Source: Sphingomonas lenta
GTDB lineage: Bacteria; Pseudomonadota; Alphaproteobacteria; Sphingomonadales; Sphingomonadaceae
Length of the DNA stretch: 64,000 bases
Assembly: GCF_002288825.1 (NCBI RefSeq)
Contig: NZ_NSLI01000002.1
Span: forward strand, 248,001 to 312,000
Reading direction: 5' to 3'
The translations under genes were made by a program, and so were the position numbers. Numbering within the stretch: position 1 is the stretch's first letter; each line of letters opens with the position of its first letter. Below, piece by piece: positions 33,361 to 43,051 of the stretch. The notes beneath the pieces are model-generated. The model did no database searches and was not told where the DNA came from. It was given only the letters and a program-made list of their open reading frames with translations.

Positions 33361-34263
33361 TTACTCCACCCAGTCCAAACCAATATCCCGATACACGTCG
33401 CGGTCCTCGTCCCAGCCCGGCCGCACCTTAACGTGCAGGTACAGGTGCACCGGCCGGTCGAGCAGCTGCGTCAGCTCCGCCCGCGCCTTGGCGCCGATCT
33501 GCTTGATCTGCTGCCCGCCCTTGCCCAGCACGATCGCGCGCTGGGTGGGGCGCTCGACCATGATCTGCTGGTGGATCTCGACCGAGCCATCGGGACGCTC
33601 CTTGAATGCCTCCGTCTCGACCGCGCTCGCGTAGGGGAGCTCGGCGTGGAGCTGGAGGTAGAGCTGCTCGCGCGTGACCTCGGCGGCGAGCGCGCGCTCG
33701 GTGGCGTCGCTGACCTGACCCTCGGGATAATGCCAGGGCCCAGGTGGCATCGCGTTCGCCAGCGCACTCTTGAACTCCGGCAACCCGTCGCCCGTCTGTG
33801 CGCTGATGAACCAGGTCTCGGCGAAGGGGGTGATCGCGTTCAGCCGCTCGGCATGAGCCAGCAGCTTCGCCTTGTCGGCGATGTCGACCTTGTTGAGGAC
33901 GAGGTGCTTGGGCTCGGGCCGGTTAGCGATCCGCTCGGCGACAGCGGTGACCTTGGGGCCGACCCCGCCCTTGCCGTCGACCACCAACGCGATGATGTCG
34001 GCGCCCTCCGCGCCCTCCCAGGCGGCGGCGACCATGGCGCGGTCGAGGCGGCGGCGCGGTTCGAAGATGCCGGGCGTGTCGACGAGCAGGATCTGCGCGT
34101 CGCCCTCGATCGCGACGCCGAGCAGCCGCGTGCGCGTCGTCTGCGCCTTGGGGGAGACGATCGCGACCTTCTGGCCGACGAGCGCGTTCACCAGCGTGGA
34201 TTTGCCGGCGTTGGGCGCGCCGACCACGGCGACGAGACCGCAGCGTTGTTCTTCGGGGTTCAT
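33361..34263 (-). CDS. era: GTPase Era
   Basis: A 300-residue GTPase. G1 is GAPNAGKSTLVNAL (near residue 16), G3 is DTPGIFEPRRRLDRAM, G4 is LNKVDIAD. The C-terminal KH domain contains VLGKGGQQIKQIGAKARAEL. Era binds the 16S rRNA 3' end and helps 30S assembly. It ends the lepB-rnc-era operon, 10 nt after rnc, an order common in proteobacteria. Length and motifs are normal. Confidence 0.97.
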   Translation of the reverse strand: MNPEEQRCGLVAVVGAPNAGKSTLVNALVGQKVAIVSPKAQTTRTRLLGVAIEGDAQILLVDTPGIFEPRRRLDRAMVAAAWEGAEGADIIALVVDGKGGVGPKVTAVAERIANRPEPKHLVLNKVDIADKAKLLAHAERLNAITPFAETWFISAQTGDGLPEFKSALANAMPPGPWHYPEGQVSDATERALAAEVTREQLYLQLHAELPYASAVETEAFKERPDGSVEIHQQIMVERPTQRAIVLGKGGQQIKQIGAKARAELTQLLDRPVHLYLHVKVRPGWDEDRDVYRDIGLDWVE

Positions 34264-34273
34264 CGGGCGCTAC

Positions 34274-34993
34274 CTAGGCGCTCACCCTTCCCCCGTCACC
34301 CCGGCCCTTCTTCCGCTTCGCCGGGAACTCCTCGCGCAACCGCTCCAGCATCGCCTTGGCCGCCTCGGTCTCCGCCTCCTGCTTGCTGGCACCCGACGCG
34401 CTCGCCTCCAGCTGCTTGCCGATCCGGACCGACACGGTGAAGCGCGGCGCGTGCTGGGGGCCGGAGCGGTCGGTGACGCTGTACTCCGGCTGCGCACGGT
34501 TGTTCGCCGCGGCCCATTCCTGAAGCTGCGACTTGGGGTGCTGCGGCGCCTTGTCGTTCCGGTGCACCCGGTCCGCCCAGGCGCGGCGGACGAAGGCGCG
34601 CGCCTCGTCCAGCCCGGCCTCTAGGTAGAAAGCGCCGAGCAGCGACTCCATGACGTCGCCCAGCACGTTGTCGCTGTCGTCCGCGCCGTCGTCGCGCGCC
34701 TGGCGGCCCAGGATCAGGTGCTCGCGCGCGCCCAAGCCCCGCGCCACCTCCGCGCAGACTGGGCCGGCGACGAGCGCGTTGAAGCGCTTGGAGAGATTGC
34801 CTTCCGGGTCCTCGGGGAAGAGCTCGTACAGCCATTCCGCCATGCTGAGGCCCAGCACGCGGTCGCCCAGGAACTCGAGGCGTTCGTAATCGTCGCCGCC
34901 GTGGCTCGAATGCGTCAGCGCGCGCGTGAAGCGGGCGAGGTCCTGCGGCGGGCGGCCGAACACGCCCGTCAGCCATTGGGCGAGGTCGCTCAA
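34274..34993 (-). CDS. rnc: Ribonuclease III
   Basis: A 239-residue enzyme with a TTG start overlapping the lepB stop (TTGA). The signature ERLEFLGDRVLGL is near residue 37, and the second metal-site block DVMESLLGAFYLEAGLDEA near residue 110. The C-terminal double-stranded RNA-binding domain has KSQLQEWAAANNRAQPEYSV and ASGASKQEAETEAAKAML. It processes rRNA precursors and structured mRNAs. It sits in the usual lepB-rnc-era order. Confidence 0.96.
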   Translation of the reverse strand: MSDLAQWLTGVFGRPPQDLARFTRALTHSSHGGDDYERLEFLGDRVLGLSMAEWLYELFPEDPEGNLSKRFNALVAGPVCAEVARGLGAREHLILGRQARDDGADDSDNVLGDVMESLLGAFYLEAGLDEARAFVRRAWADRVHRNDKAPQHPKSQLQEWAAANNRAQPEYSVTDRSGPQHAPRFTVSVRIGKQLEASASGASKQEAETEAAKAMLERLREEFPAKRKKGRGDGGRVSA

Positions 34994-35778
34994 AACGTCT
35001 CCCCGATCCGGTCCCAGCGAGCGGCGGAGAACCACGTCCAGGGCTTCAGCCACTCGGCCGATCCGTCGGTGGAGAAGAAGGTGACGAGCGCCCTCCCCTC
35101 CAGATTGCGCATCGGCACGAAGTAAAAGCCGACCGGCGGCGCGAAGCGGCTGTCGCCGCTCCGGTCGCGGTTGTCGCCCATCATGAACATATGGCCCGCG
35201 GGCACGCGGAACACGCCCGTGTCGTCCGCCTCCGGGATGCTCGCCTGGTCGAGGACGTAGTAGCTCCGCCCGCCCGGCAGCGTCTCGCGGAAGCGCGCAT
35301 AGCGGCAGACGCGGCCCTCCTCCGTGACGTCCTGATACTGCGTCTCGCACGCGTAGTTGGGCGAGACCGGCAGCGTGAAGTCGGCGACGCGCTGCTTGGG
35401 GATGGCGCGGCCGTTCAGGAACAGCTGGCCGCCGCGCATCTGGACCGTGTCGCCGGGCAGGCCGATCACGCGCTTGATGACGTCGTGGTCGGTGACGGGA
35501 TGCGAGCGGAACACCGCCACGTCGCCGCGCTCGGGCGCGTTCGCGAAGATGTGACCGGGGATGAGCGGCAGGCCCCAGGGTAGCGACCAGCGAGAATAAC
35601 CGTAGTTCCACTTGGTCACGAGCAGATAGTCGCCGATCAGCAGCCGCGGCAGCATCGACTCCGACGGAATGGAGAAGGGCGCGAGCACGAACGACCGGAA
35701 AAGGAGCACGAACAGCGCGAGCTTCAGCAGGAAACGCGTGGTCTCGGCGGCTTCGGACCGCTTGGGTTTGGTGGCCAT
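34990..35778 (-). CDS. lepB: Signal peptidase I
   Basis: A 262-residue inner-membrane protease. One N-terminal TM (FLLKLALFVLLFRSFVLAPF) is followed by PSESMLPRL with the nucleophilic Ser. VIKRVIGLPGD contains the general-base Lys, and GHMFMMGDNRDRSGDSR is box E. It removes signal peptides from exported proteins. It is the first gene of the lepB-rnc-era operon. Nothing is unusual. Confidence 0.96.
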   Translation of the reverse strand: MATKPKRSEAAETTRFLLKLALFVLLFRSFVLAPFSIPSESMLPRLLIGDYLLVTKWNYGYSRWSLPWGLPLIPGHIFANAPERGDVAVFRSHPVTDHDVIKRVIGLPGDTVQMRGGQLFLNGRAIPKQRVADFTLPVSPNYACETQYQDVTEEGRVCRYARFRETLPGGRSYYVLDQASIPEADDTGVFRVPAGHMFMMGDNRDRSGDSRFAPPVGFYFVPMRNLEGRALVTFFSTDGSAEWLKPWTWFSAARWDRIGETF

Positions 35779-35888
35779 CGGAACGGGGAGTGCGCGGGAT
35801 CGGGGCGCGGCGTCAAGCGGGCTGGCGGTTCGCGGCGGGACGGCCTAGGGCGCGGACGCTCAAGGCCGCACACAGGGAGAAGCTCCGC

Positions 35889-37379
35889 ATGGTCGACTGG
35901 TCCGCGATCGAAGCCCTGCCCCAGACCCGCCTCGAACAGCTCTTCGCCGACGATCCCGACCGGCTCGGGCGCCTGTCGCTCGACGTGGCCGGCATCCATT
36001 TCGACTGGTCCAAGACGCACCTGACCGCCGACACTATCGCCGCGTTCGAGCGGCTGGCCGGCCAAGCGGACCTGACAGGCCGGCGCGAGGCGATGTTCAA
36101 CGGCGAGCATGTGAACGTGACGGAGGACCGCCCGGTCGAACACACCGCCGAGCGCGGCGAAGGCAAGGCGGAGTCGGTCGCGCGCGCCGCCGCCTACCAC
36201 GCCCGCATGCGCGCGCTGATCGACGCGATCGAGGCGGACGCATTCGGCCCGGTCCGCCATGTCCTACACGTCGGCATCGGCGGCTCGGCGCTCGGGCCCG
36301 ACCTGCTCGTCGACGCGCTGGGCCGCGCCGACGAGCGCTACGACGTGGCGATCGTCTCCAACGTCGACGGCCAAGCGCTCGAAGAGGTGTTCGCCCGCTT
36401 CGACCCGCACGCGACATTGCTCGTGGTGGCGAGCAAGACGTTCACCACCACGGAGACGATGCTCAACGCCAACTCGGCGATGGCGTGGATGACCGAGCAC
36501 GGCGTCGAGGACCCCTATGGTCGCGTCGTGGCGCTGACCGCCAGCCCCGACAAGGCGGTGGAGTGGGGCGTGGACGAGACGCGCGTGCTGCCGTTCAGCG
36601 AGGGTGTGGGCGGTCGCTATTCGCTCTGGTCGTCGATCGGCTTCCCGGCCGCAATTAAGCTCGGCTGGGACGCGTTTCAGGAGTTGCTCGACGGCGCGGC
36701 GGCGATGGATCGGCATTTCCGCGACGCGGCACTCGGCGAGAACGCACCCGCGCTCGCCGCCTTCGCCGACCTCTACTACACGCAGGTCCGCCGCGCCGAA
36801 ACGCGCGCGACCTTCGCCTATGATGAGCGGCTGCGGCTGCTGCCGAGCTACCTCCAGCAGCTGGAGATGGAGTCGAACGGCAAGGGCGTGACCGTCTCCG
36901 GTGAGCTTGTCGACCGCCCCACCGCGCCGATCACCTGGGGCGGCGTCGGCACCGACGCGCAGCACGCCGTGTTCCAGCTGCTCCACCAGGGCACGCACCT
37001 CGTTCCCGTCGAGTTCGTCGCCGTGATCGAAGGGGGCGACACGCTAGACGAGGAGCACCACCGCCAACTCCTCCTCAACGCCTTCGCGCAGGGCGCGGCG
37101 CTGATGAAGGGCAAGCAGGTCGACGACCCGGCGCGCAGCTACTCCGGCGACCGCCCCTCCTCCACGATCCTGATCGAGACGCTGGACCCATACACGCTCG
37201 GCGCGCTGATCGCCTTTTACGAGCACCGCGTGTTCGTGTCGGGCGTGATGCTCGGCATCAACAGCTTCGACCAGTTCGGCGTGGAGCTCGGCAAGGAGAT
37301 GGCCAAGGTCGCGGGCCAGGGAGGCGGCGACTTCGACGCGTCAACGGCGGACCTGATCCGGCGGGCGGGACTGGACTGA
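35889..37379 (+). CDS. pgi: Glucose-6-phosphate isomerase
   Basis: A 496-residue isomerase starting MVDWSAIEALPQ; the ATG was chosen because upstream in-frame sequence is unlike the family. Blocks include GIGGSALGPDLLVDAL, SKTFTTTETMLNA, GVGGRYSLWSSIG, the base Glu region, and HRQLLLNAFAQGAALMKGK. It interconverts glucose 6-phosphate and fructose 6-phosphate, and so sets the supply of glucose 6-phosphate for the inositol-phosphate synthases elsewhere in the window. Its stop overlaps the gor start by 1 nt (TGATG). Confidence 0.95.
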   Translation: MVDWSAIEALPQTRLEQLFADDPDRLGRLSLDVAGIHFDWSKTHLTADTIAAFERLAGQADLTGRREAMFNGEHVNVTEDRPVEHTAERGEGKAESVARAAAYHARMRALIDAIEADAFGPVRHVLHVGIGGSALGPDLLVDALGRADERYDVAIVSNVDGQALEEVFARFDPHATLLVVASKTFTTTETMLNANSAMAWMTEHGVEDPYGRVVALTASPDKAVEWGVDETRVLPFSEGVGGRYSLWSSIGFPAAIKLGWDAFQELLDGAAAMDRHFRDAALGENAPALAAFADLYYTQVRRAETRATFAYDERLRLLPSYLQQLEMESNGKGVTVSGELVDRPTAPITWGGVGTDAQHAVFQLLHQGTHLVPVEFVAVIEGGDTLDEEHHRQLLLNAFAQGAALMKGKQVDDPARSYSGDRPSSTILIETLDPYTLGALIAFYEHRVFVSGVMLGINSFDQFGVELGKEMAKVAGQGGGDFDASTADLIRRAGLD

Positions 37380-38728
37380 TGGCCGACCAGTACGACTACG
37401 ACCTGCTCACCATCGGCGCGGGCTCGGGCGGCGTGCGGGCGTCGCGGGTCGCCGCGGCGCACGGGGCCAAGGTGGCGGTCGCCGAGGAGCATCGCGTCGG
37501 CGGCACCTGCGTCATCCGCGGCTGCGTGCCCAAGAAGCTGCTGATCTACGGCGCGCATTTCGCTGAGGACCTGAAGGACGCGCGCCGGTTCGGCTGGAAC
37601 GTGCCCGACTGCGACTTCGACTGGCCGACGCTGCGCGACAACGTGCTAGCCGACGTGGACCGGCTGAACACGGCGTACGAGACGACGCTTACCAACTACG
37701 GCGTAGAGATCATCCGCGAGCGCGTCACCGTCACCGGCCCGCATTCAGTGCGGACCGCCGGCGGGCGCGAGATCACCGCGCGCGTGATCCTGGTCGCGGT
37801 GGGCGCGCATCCCGTGATCCCCGACTTCCCCGGTAACGAGCACGGCATCACGTCGAACGAGGCGTTTCACCTCGAGAGCATTCCCAAGCGCGTGCTGATC
37901 GCGGGCGCCGGTTACATCGCCAACGAGTTCGCCGGCATCTTCAACGAGTTCGGCGCCAAGGTCACGCTCATGAACCGCTCGGACGTGATCCTGCGCGGTT
38001 ACGATGCACAGATACGGGACCGCCTAGTCAACATCTCCACCGCCAAGGGCATCGACTTCCGCTTCAACGCCACCTTCCAGCGGATCGATCGCGAAGAGGG
38101 CGGACACCTGACCGTGCACATGACGAACCACGATCCGATCACGGTCGACCTCGTCATGTTCGCCACCGGCCGCGCGCCCAACACGCGTGGGCTGGGCTTG
38201 GAGAGTGCGGGCGTCGAGCTCGACGCGAACGGCGCGGTCAAGGTGGACGCCGACAATCGCTCGACCTGCGACAGCGTGTACGCGATCGGCGACGTCACCA
38301 ACCGCATCCAGCTCACCCCCATCGCGATCCGCGAGGGCCAGGCATTTGCCGACACGGTATTCGGCAACAAGCCGCATCGGGTCGACTACACCTTCGTCCC
38401 CTCCGCGGTGTTCAGCCACCCGCCCATCGCCGCCGTCGGCATGACGGAGGGCGAGGCCAAGAACACGCTGGGGCAGGTGAAGGTCTACACCAGCGACTTC
38501 CGCCCGATGAAGAACGTGCTCGCCGGCCGCAACGAGCGGGCGCTCTACAAGATGATCTGCGACGGCGACTCGGAGCGGATCGTGGGACTACACATGATCG
38601 GGCCGGACGCGCCGGAGATCCTGCAGGCGGCGGCGATCGCGGTGAAGGCGAAGCTGACCAAGGCGGATTTCGACGCGACGGTGGCGCTGCATCCGACCAT
38701 GGCGGAGGAGCTCGTCCTCATGCGGTAG
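37379..38728 (+). CDS. gor: Glutathione-disulfide reductase
   Basis: A 449-residue FAD/NADPH oxidoreductase. GAGSGGVRASRVAA is the FAD motif, GGTCVIRGCVPKKLL the redox-active CxxxxC, GAGYIANEFAGIFNEFG the NADPH motif, YAIGDVTNRIQLTP the second FAD block, and LHPTMAEELVLM the C-terminal HPT with catalytic His. It keeps glutathione reduced, consistent with the glutathione-dependent formaldehyde pathway at 12572-14932. It is coupled to pgi by a 1-nt overlap. Confidence 0.95.
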   Translation: MADQYDYDLLTIGAGSGGVRASRVAAAHGAKVAVAEEHRVGGTCVIRGCVPKKLLIYGAHFAEDLKDARRFGWNVPDCDFDWPTLRDNVLADVDRLNTAYETTLTNYGVEIIRERVTVTGPHSVRTAGGREITARVILVAVGAHPVIPDFPGNEHGITSNEAFHLESIPKRVLIAGAGYIANEFAGIFNEFGAKVTLMNRSDVILRGYDAQIRDRLVNISTAKGIDFRFNATFQRIDREEGGHLTVHMTNHDPITVDLVMFATGRAPNTRGLGLESAGVELDANGAVKVDADNRSTCDSVYAIGDVTNRIQLTPIAIREGQAFADTVFGNKPHRVDYTFVPSAVFSHPPIAAVGMTEGEAKNTLGQVKVYTSDFRPMKNVLAGRNERALYKMICDGDSERIVGLHMIGPDAPEILQAAAIAVKAKLTKADFDATVALHPTMAEELVLMR

Positions 38729-38826
38729 GCGAAGCCTAGCGCAGAGAACGAGCTCCTTCGGCCGGCAACCGCGCGGGCCTGATCCGCGCGTGTTGGCCGA
38801 CGACGCGGCTTTGCCGCGGCGATACC

Positions 38827-39591
38827 CTATTCTCCCGTAAACCGCCCCGGCCGCCGCTCGGCCACCGCTCTTACCCCCTCCGCGAAGTCGCGTGTCTTCT
38901 GCAGCCACGCCTGCTCGGCCAGCTCATGATCGGTTTGCCGCTCGACGAGCGCGCGGAGATCACCCCGCAGCGTCGCCCGCGTCGACTGCACCGCGAGCGG
39001 CGCGCCCGCCGCGATCTCCTGCGCCAACGCCATCGCCGCCGTATCGAGCATGTCGGATGCGGCGAGCCGGTCGGCCAAGCCCCAATCATACGCCTCGTCG
39101 CCCTTCACCCGCCGCCCGGTGAGCAGCATCATCAGCGCCCGCTGCCGCCCGACGACGCGCTCCAGCACCGCCGAGATGCCGAAGCCGGGATGGAAGCCGA
39201 GCTGGACGAAGTTCGCCACGAACCGCGCTTCCGGCGACGCCACGCGGAAGTCGGCGACGAGCGACAGCCCGAGTCCCGCCCCCACCGCAGAGCCCTGGAC
39301 GGCGGCGACCACCGGCTTTTTGACGCCGAACAGCTTGGCGGCCGCGACGTAGAACGGGTTGCGCTCCGGCTTGACGCCGTCCGCGACGGGGTTGTCGTTG
39401 GCGAGGTCCGCACCCGCGCAGAAGATGCGGCCTTCCGAGCGCAGCAGGATCGCGCGCACCTCGCGGTCGGCATCGCACGCGTCGAAGGCCGCACCGATCG
39501 CCTCAATGAGTGCAAGGTCGGCGAAATTGTGCGGCGGGCGGGCGAAGGTAACGACGGCGACGTGGCCCTCGCGTGTAGTAGTGACGCTCAC
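38827..39591 (-). CDS. Enoyl-CoA hydratase/isomerase family protein
   Basis: A 254-residue crotonase-fold protein. GRIFCAGADLAND and QGSAVGAGLGLSLVADFRVAS form the oxyanion hole. In place of the first catalytic Glu (usually PEI/VLG) it has FVQLGFHPGFG with Val-Gln, so hydratase activity of the classical type is doubtful and an isomerase or thioesterase-like role is possible. It is a single gene convergent with gor. A family E repeat lies upstream. Confidence 0.85.
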   Translation of the reverse strand: MSVTTTREGHVAVVTFARPPHNFADLALIEAIGAAFDACDADREVRAILLRSEGRIFCAGADLANDNPVADGVKPERNPFYVAAAKLFGVKKPVVAAVQGSAVGAGLGLSLVADFRVASPEARFVANFVQLGFHPGFGISAVLERVVGRQRALMMLLTGRRVKGDEAYDWGLADRLAASDMLDTAAMALAQEIAAGAPLAVQSTRATLRGDLRALVERQTDHELAEQAWLQKTRDFAEGVRAVAERRPGRFTGE

Positions 39592-39599
39592 TTCCCCTC

Positions 39600-39683
39600 C
39601 GTTCGTGCTAAGCTTGTCGAAGCACCGTCCTTCTTACGTCCGTGTCGAGAAGAACAGCCCTTCGACAAGCTCAGGGCGAACGG
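39600..39683. repeat. Palindromic repeat, family E (CTAAGCTTGTCGAAGCACCG type)
   Basis: An 84-bp inverted repeat, left arm cgttcgtgctaagcttgtcg and right arm cgacaagctcagggcgaacg. It lies in the intergenic space between the divergent enoyl-CoA hydratase and thiolase genes. A half-copy is at 14968. Confidence 0.85.
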
Positions 39684-39719
39684 ATTAGAGGTGGAGCGCA
39701 CTAACTAGGGACCAAGCAT

Positions 39720-40916
39720 ATGCGCGAAGCCGCCATCGTCTCCACCGCCCGGACCGGCATAGGCAAGGCATATCGCGGCGCGTTCAACGCCACCGAGGCC
39801 CCCGTGCTCGCCGCGCACGTGATGAACGCGGCCGTGGAGCGCGCGGACGTCGACCCGACGCGCATCGACGAGGTGTTCTGGGGCGTGGGCAACCAGTGGG
39901 GCACGCAGGGCGGCAACGCGGGCCGCATGGCGACGTTCGCGGCCGACCTGCCGCGCTCGGTCCCGGCGTTCACGCTCGATCGTAAGTGCGGCTCGGGCCT
40001 GACCGCGGTGGCGCTCGCGGCGCGGTCGATCATGTGCGACGAGATCGACGTGGCGCTGGCGGGCGGCATGGAGTCGATCAGCTTCACCGTCACCAAGGAC
40101 GCGCCGCGCCACGTCAACAAGTCGGTCACGCAGAACGTGCCCGCCGCCTACATCCCGATGATCGAGACCGCGGAGATCGTCGCCGAGCGCTACGGCATCA
40201 GCCGCGAGGCGCAGGACGCGTACGGCGCGCAGTCGCAGCAGCGCGCCACGGCGGGCCTCGCCAAGGGTGCGTTCGCGGAGGAGATTGTGCCGATCACCGT
40301 CGAGAAGGCGCTGTTCGACAAGGAAGGCAACCGCACCGGGACCGAGACGGTCACGCTCGCGCAGGACGAGGGCATCCGGCCCGGCACTACGGTCGAGGCG
40401 TTGCGCGGCCTCAAGACGGTATGGGCCGGCGGGGAGTTTACCGGGCCGGGATCGAACGTCACTGCCGGCAACGCCAGCCAGCTCTCCGATGGCGCGTCGT
40501 GCCAGTTGCTGATGGATCGCGCGACCGCGGAGGCCGAGGGCAAGGAGATCCTTGGGCTTTACCGCGGCTTCCAGTCCGCCGGCTGCGAGCCTGACGAGAT
40601 GGGTATCGGCCCCGTCTTCGCCATCCCCAAGCTGCTCGACCGCGCGGGGCTCTCCGTCCAGGACATCGGCCTGTGGGAGCTGAACGAGGCGTTCGCGTCG
40701 CAGTGTCTTTACTGCCGCGATCACCTCGGCATCGACCCGGAACGCTACAACGTCAACGGCGGCGCGATCGCGATCGGCCATCCGTTCGGCATGACGGGCT
40801 CGCGCCTGGTCGGCCACGCGCTGATCGAGGGCCGGAAGCGCGGGGTACGATGGGTGGTGGTCAGCATGTGCACCGCCGGCGGCATGGGAGCGGCGGGGCT
40901 GTTCGAGATCGTCTAG
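39720..40916 (+). CDS. Acetyl-CoA C-acyltransferase (thiolase)
   Basis: A 398-residue thiolase. [15 protein letters not shown] contains the nucleophilic Cys near residue 88, [19 protein letters not shown] the catalytic His, and [15 protein letters not shown] the second Cys. [11 protein letters not shown] is also conserved. It performs thiolytic cleavage or condensation in fatty-acid oxidation. The start has a purine-rich site and lies after the repeat. Overlap with rarD at its 3' end is 4 nt, convergent. Confidence 0.93.
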   Translation: MREAAIVSTARTGIGKAYRGAFNATEAPVLAAHVMNAAVERADVDPTRIDEVFWGVGNQWGTQGGNAGRMATFAADLPRSVPAFTLDRKCGSGLTAVALAARSIMCDEIDVALAGGMESISFTVTKDAPRHVNKSVTQNVPAAYIPMIETAEIVAERYGISREAQDAYGAQSQQRATAGLAKGAFAEEIVPITVEKALFDKEGNRTGTETVTLAQDEGIRPGTTVEALRGLKTVWAGGEFTGPGSNVTAGNASQLSDGASCQLLMDRATAEAEGKEILGLYRGFQSAGCEPDEMGIGPVFAIPKLLDRAGLSVQDIGLWELNEAFASQCLYCRDHLGIDPERYNVNGGAIAIGHPFGMTGSRLVGHALIEGRKRGVRWVVVSMCTAGGMGAAGLFEIV

Positions 40917-41821
40917 GCTTCGACCGGCACGGGCGTCCGCTTCGCCCGCCGCGCCCCGCGCACGCTATCCCAGGCATAAAGCCCGCACCCGGCCCAGATC
41001 AGGCCGAAGGTGACGAGGTGCACGGGCCGCAGCGGCTCGCCGAACAGCAGCACCGCCTGCAGGAACGCCATGCTCGGCGCCATGTACTGGAGCAACCCGA
41101 CCGTGGCGTAGGGCAGCCGCCGCGCCGCCGACGCGAACAGCAACAGCGGGAGCGCGGTGACCACGCCCGACGCGACGAGCAGCAGGTCGGTGCCCGTGTC
41201 GCGCCCGAATGCGCCCTCGCCCGCCCATCCGGCGTAGAGCAGCATGGCGACGGCGAACGGGGCGAGGATCAGCGTCTCGATGAACAGCCCGCCCAGCGCG
41301 TCGATCGCGACCACCTTGCGGAGGAGGCCGTATGTGCCGAAGCTGAGCGCCAGCGTCAGCGATATCCACAGCGCGCCGCCCCCGCTCACCGCCATCGCCA
41401 GCACGCCCAAAGCGGCGAGCGCGACGGCCGCGCCCTGCACGGGCGACACCCGCTCGCGCAGCACCACCATGCCGAGCGCGACGTTGATGAGCGGGTTGAT
41501 GAAATAGCCGAGGCTCGCCTCCAGCACATGCGCGTTCGCGACCGCCCAGATATAGACGAGCCAGTTCACCGCGATCAGGAACGCGCTCGCGCTGAGCAGT
41601 AGGAGCACGCGCGGGGTCGCCGCCGCGCGGATCGCGGGTAATCGCTTCAGCGCCACCACCGTGACGAGCAGCAGCAGCACCGACCAGAGCACGCGCTGCG
41701 CCAGCACCTGCGACGCAGGCACATGCGCGAGCAGTTTGAAATAGAGGGGCAGCGAGCCCCAGATCAGGTATGCGCCCACGCCGTAGAGGAGCCCGGCGCG
41801 GGCGGTGCTGTTGTCGGTCAT
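40913..41821 (-). CDS. rarD: RarD-type EamA family permease
   Basis: A 302-residue inner-membrane protein of about ten hydrophobic segments, starting MTDNSTARAGLLYGVGAYLIWGSLPLYFKLL. The WG-x-x-PLYFKLL start and NWLVYIWAVANAHVLEASLGYFINPL block are typical of RarD. It is probably a drug/metabolite exporter. The ATG given starts directly at the first helix; an in-frame extension further upstream is not convincing. It is divergent from the SDR gene. Confidence 0.9.
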   Translation of the reverse strand: MTDNSTARAGLLYGVGAYLIWGSLPLYFKLLAHVPASQVLAQRVLWSVLLLLVTVVALKRLPAIRAAATPRVLLLLSASAFLIAVNWLVYIWAVANAHVLEASLGYFINPLINVALGMVVLRERVSPVQGAAVALAALGVLAMAVSGGGALWISLTLALSFGTYGLLRKVVAIDALGGLFIETLILAPFAVAMLLYAGWAGEGAFGRDTGTDLLLVASGVVTALPLLLFASAARRLPYATVGLLQYMAPSMAFLQAVLLFGEPLRPVHLVTFGLIWAGCGLYAWDSVRGARRAKRTPVPVEA

Positions 41822-41933
41822 GCCGGGGCACTTCGCGGTTGCGGACGGTGGGCGCAAGCGCGCGCGGACTGCAATCGTGCTTGCAATCGGCGGCACCCGC
41901 TCCGACGCTGGCCCGAAAAGGGAGGACGAGAAC

Positions 41934-42710
41934 ATGCCCACCGCACTCATCACCGGCGCATCGGCCGGCCTCGGCGAGGGCTTCGCACGCGAGCTCGCCC
42001 GACGCGGCCACGACCTGATCCTCACCGCCCGGCGCGCCGAGCGGCTCTACGAGATCGCGGCCGAGCTGCGCGGCGCGCACGGCGTCGCCGTCCATGTGTT
42101 CGCGAGCGACCTCGCCGAGGCGGACGCGCCCGATCGGCTGCTGGCCGACGTCGCCGAGGCGGGGCTCACGGTCGACACGCTAATCAACAACGCCGGCTAC
42201 GGCCTGCGCGGCCACTTTGCGGAGCAGGACCGCGGGCAGGTGCTCGGCATGATCGATCTCAACTGCCGCAGCCTCGTGGCACTGGCGCATGGGGTGTTGC
42301 CGCAGATGCTGGAACGCGGTGGGGGCGGGATCCTCAACCTGGCCTCCACGGCCGCATTTCAGCCGGGGCCGTGGATGGCGGTCTATTATGCGACCAAGGC
42401 GTTCGTGCTCAGCTTCTCCGAAGCGCTGCACGAGGAGGTCCGCGACCGCGGCGTGCGAGTGACGGCGCTCTGTCCCGGACCGACGCGGACCGAGTTCGCG
42501 GGGCGGGCGGGCATGACCGACATGCCGCTCTTCACCGCGCTCGCGAGCGACGCGGACGGCGTGGTGCGCGATGGCCTGGCGGCGCTGGAGGTGGGCCGCG
42601 CGGTCAAGGTGTCTGGCGTGGTCAACGCGCTCATGGCCGACGCCACCCGCTTCACCCCGCGGCTGCTGGCGCGCAAGGTCGCGGGGTCGCTACAGAAGCG
42701 GCGAGATTGA
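41934..42710 (+). CDS. Short-chain dehydrogenase/reductase
   Basis: A 258-residue classical SDR. GASAGLGEGFAREL (residues 8-21) binds the cofactor; LINNAGYG, LASTAAFQPG (Ser) and VYYATKAF (YxxxK) complete the active site. An AGGACG/GGGAGGA site precedes the ATG. The substrate is unknown; relatives of this DltE-like group act on various carbonyls. Nothing links it to neighbouring genes. Confidence 0.9.
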   Translation: MPTALITGASAGLGEGFARELARRGHDLILTARRAERLYEIAAELRGAHGVAVHVFASDLAEADAPDRLLADVAEAGLTVDTLINNAGYGLRGHFAEQDRGQVLGMIDLNCRSLVALAHGVLPQMLERGGGGILNLASTAAFQPGPWMAVYYATKAFVLSFSEALHEEVRDRGVRVTALCPGPTRTEFAGRAGMTDMPLFTALASDADGVVRDGLAALEVGRAVKVSGVVNALMADATRFTPRLLARKVAGSLQKRRD

Positions 42711-42719
42711 CGTCGTGCG

Positions 42720-42995
42720 TTAATCGTCGTCCTTGTGCCGCTCCTGATAGGCGTGCTGCGCCTCCAGCCCGGCCTTGCCCGTCGCCTCGGCGTAGCCGAC
42801 GCCGTTCGCCTCGTTGATGACGACGCGCCGCCCGCCCGCCACCGTCTCCTCGTGCGCGAGCTCCGGGTCGGCGGGCGCGAGCGTGTCGCCGTTCTCGCCG
42901 CGGAAGCCCTGGTTGGCGCGCGACGTGCTCTTGGCGGGATCGTCGTCCGACTGCCCATAGACGCGAGGGGACGACGGCTTATCGAGATCGGACAT
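42720..42995 (-). CDS. Small hydrophilic hypothetical protein
   Basis: A 91-residue, highly charged protein (DLDKPSSPRVYGQSDDD, VVINEANGVGYAEATG, ending ERHKDDD). It has no TM or signal peptide and is rich in Asp, Glu, Gly and Gln, so it is probably partly disordered. I do not recognise a family. The composition resembles small stress-related proteins, but I see no motif to support that. It lies 56 bp from the E2 gene, same strand, and may share its transcript. Confidence 0.65.
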   Translation of the reverse strand: MSDLDKPSSPRVYGQSDDDPAKSTSRANQGFRGENGDTLAPADPELAHEETVAGGRRVVINEANGVGYAEATGKAGLEAQHAYQERHKDDD

Positions 42996-43051
42996 GCTGG
43001 CCTCCAATGTTTTTCGCAGAGGAGAACGCCCCGTCGGCCCGGCGGTGCCCT

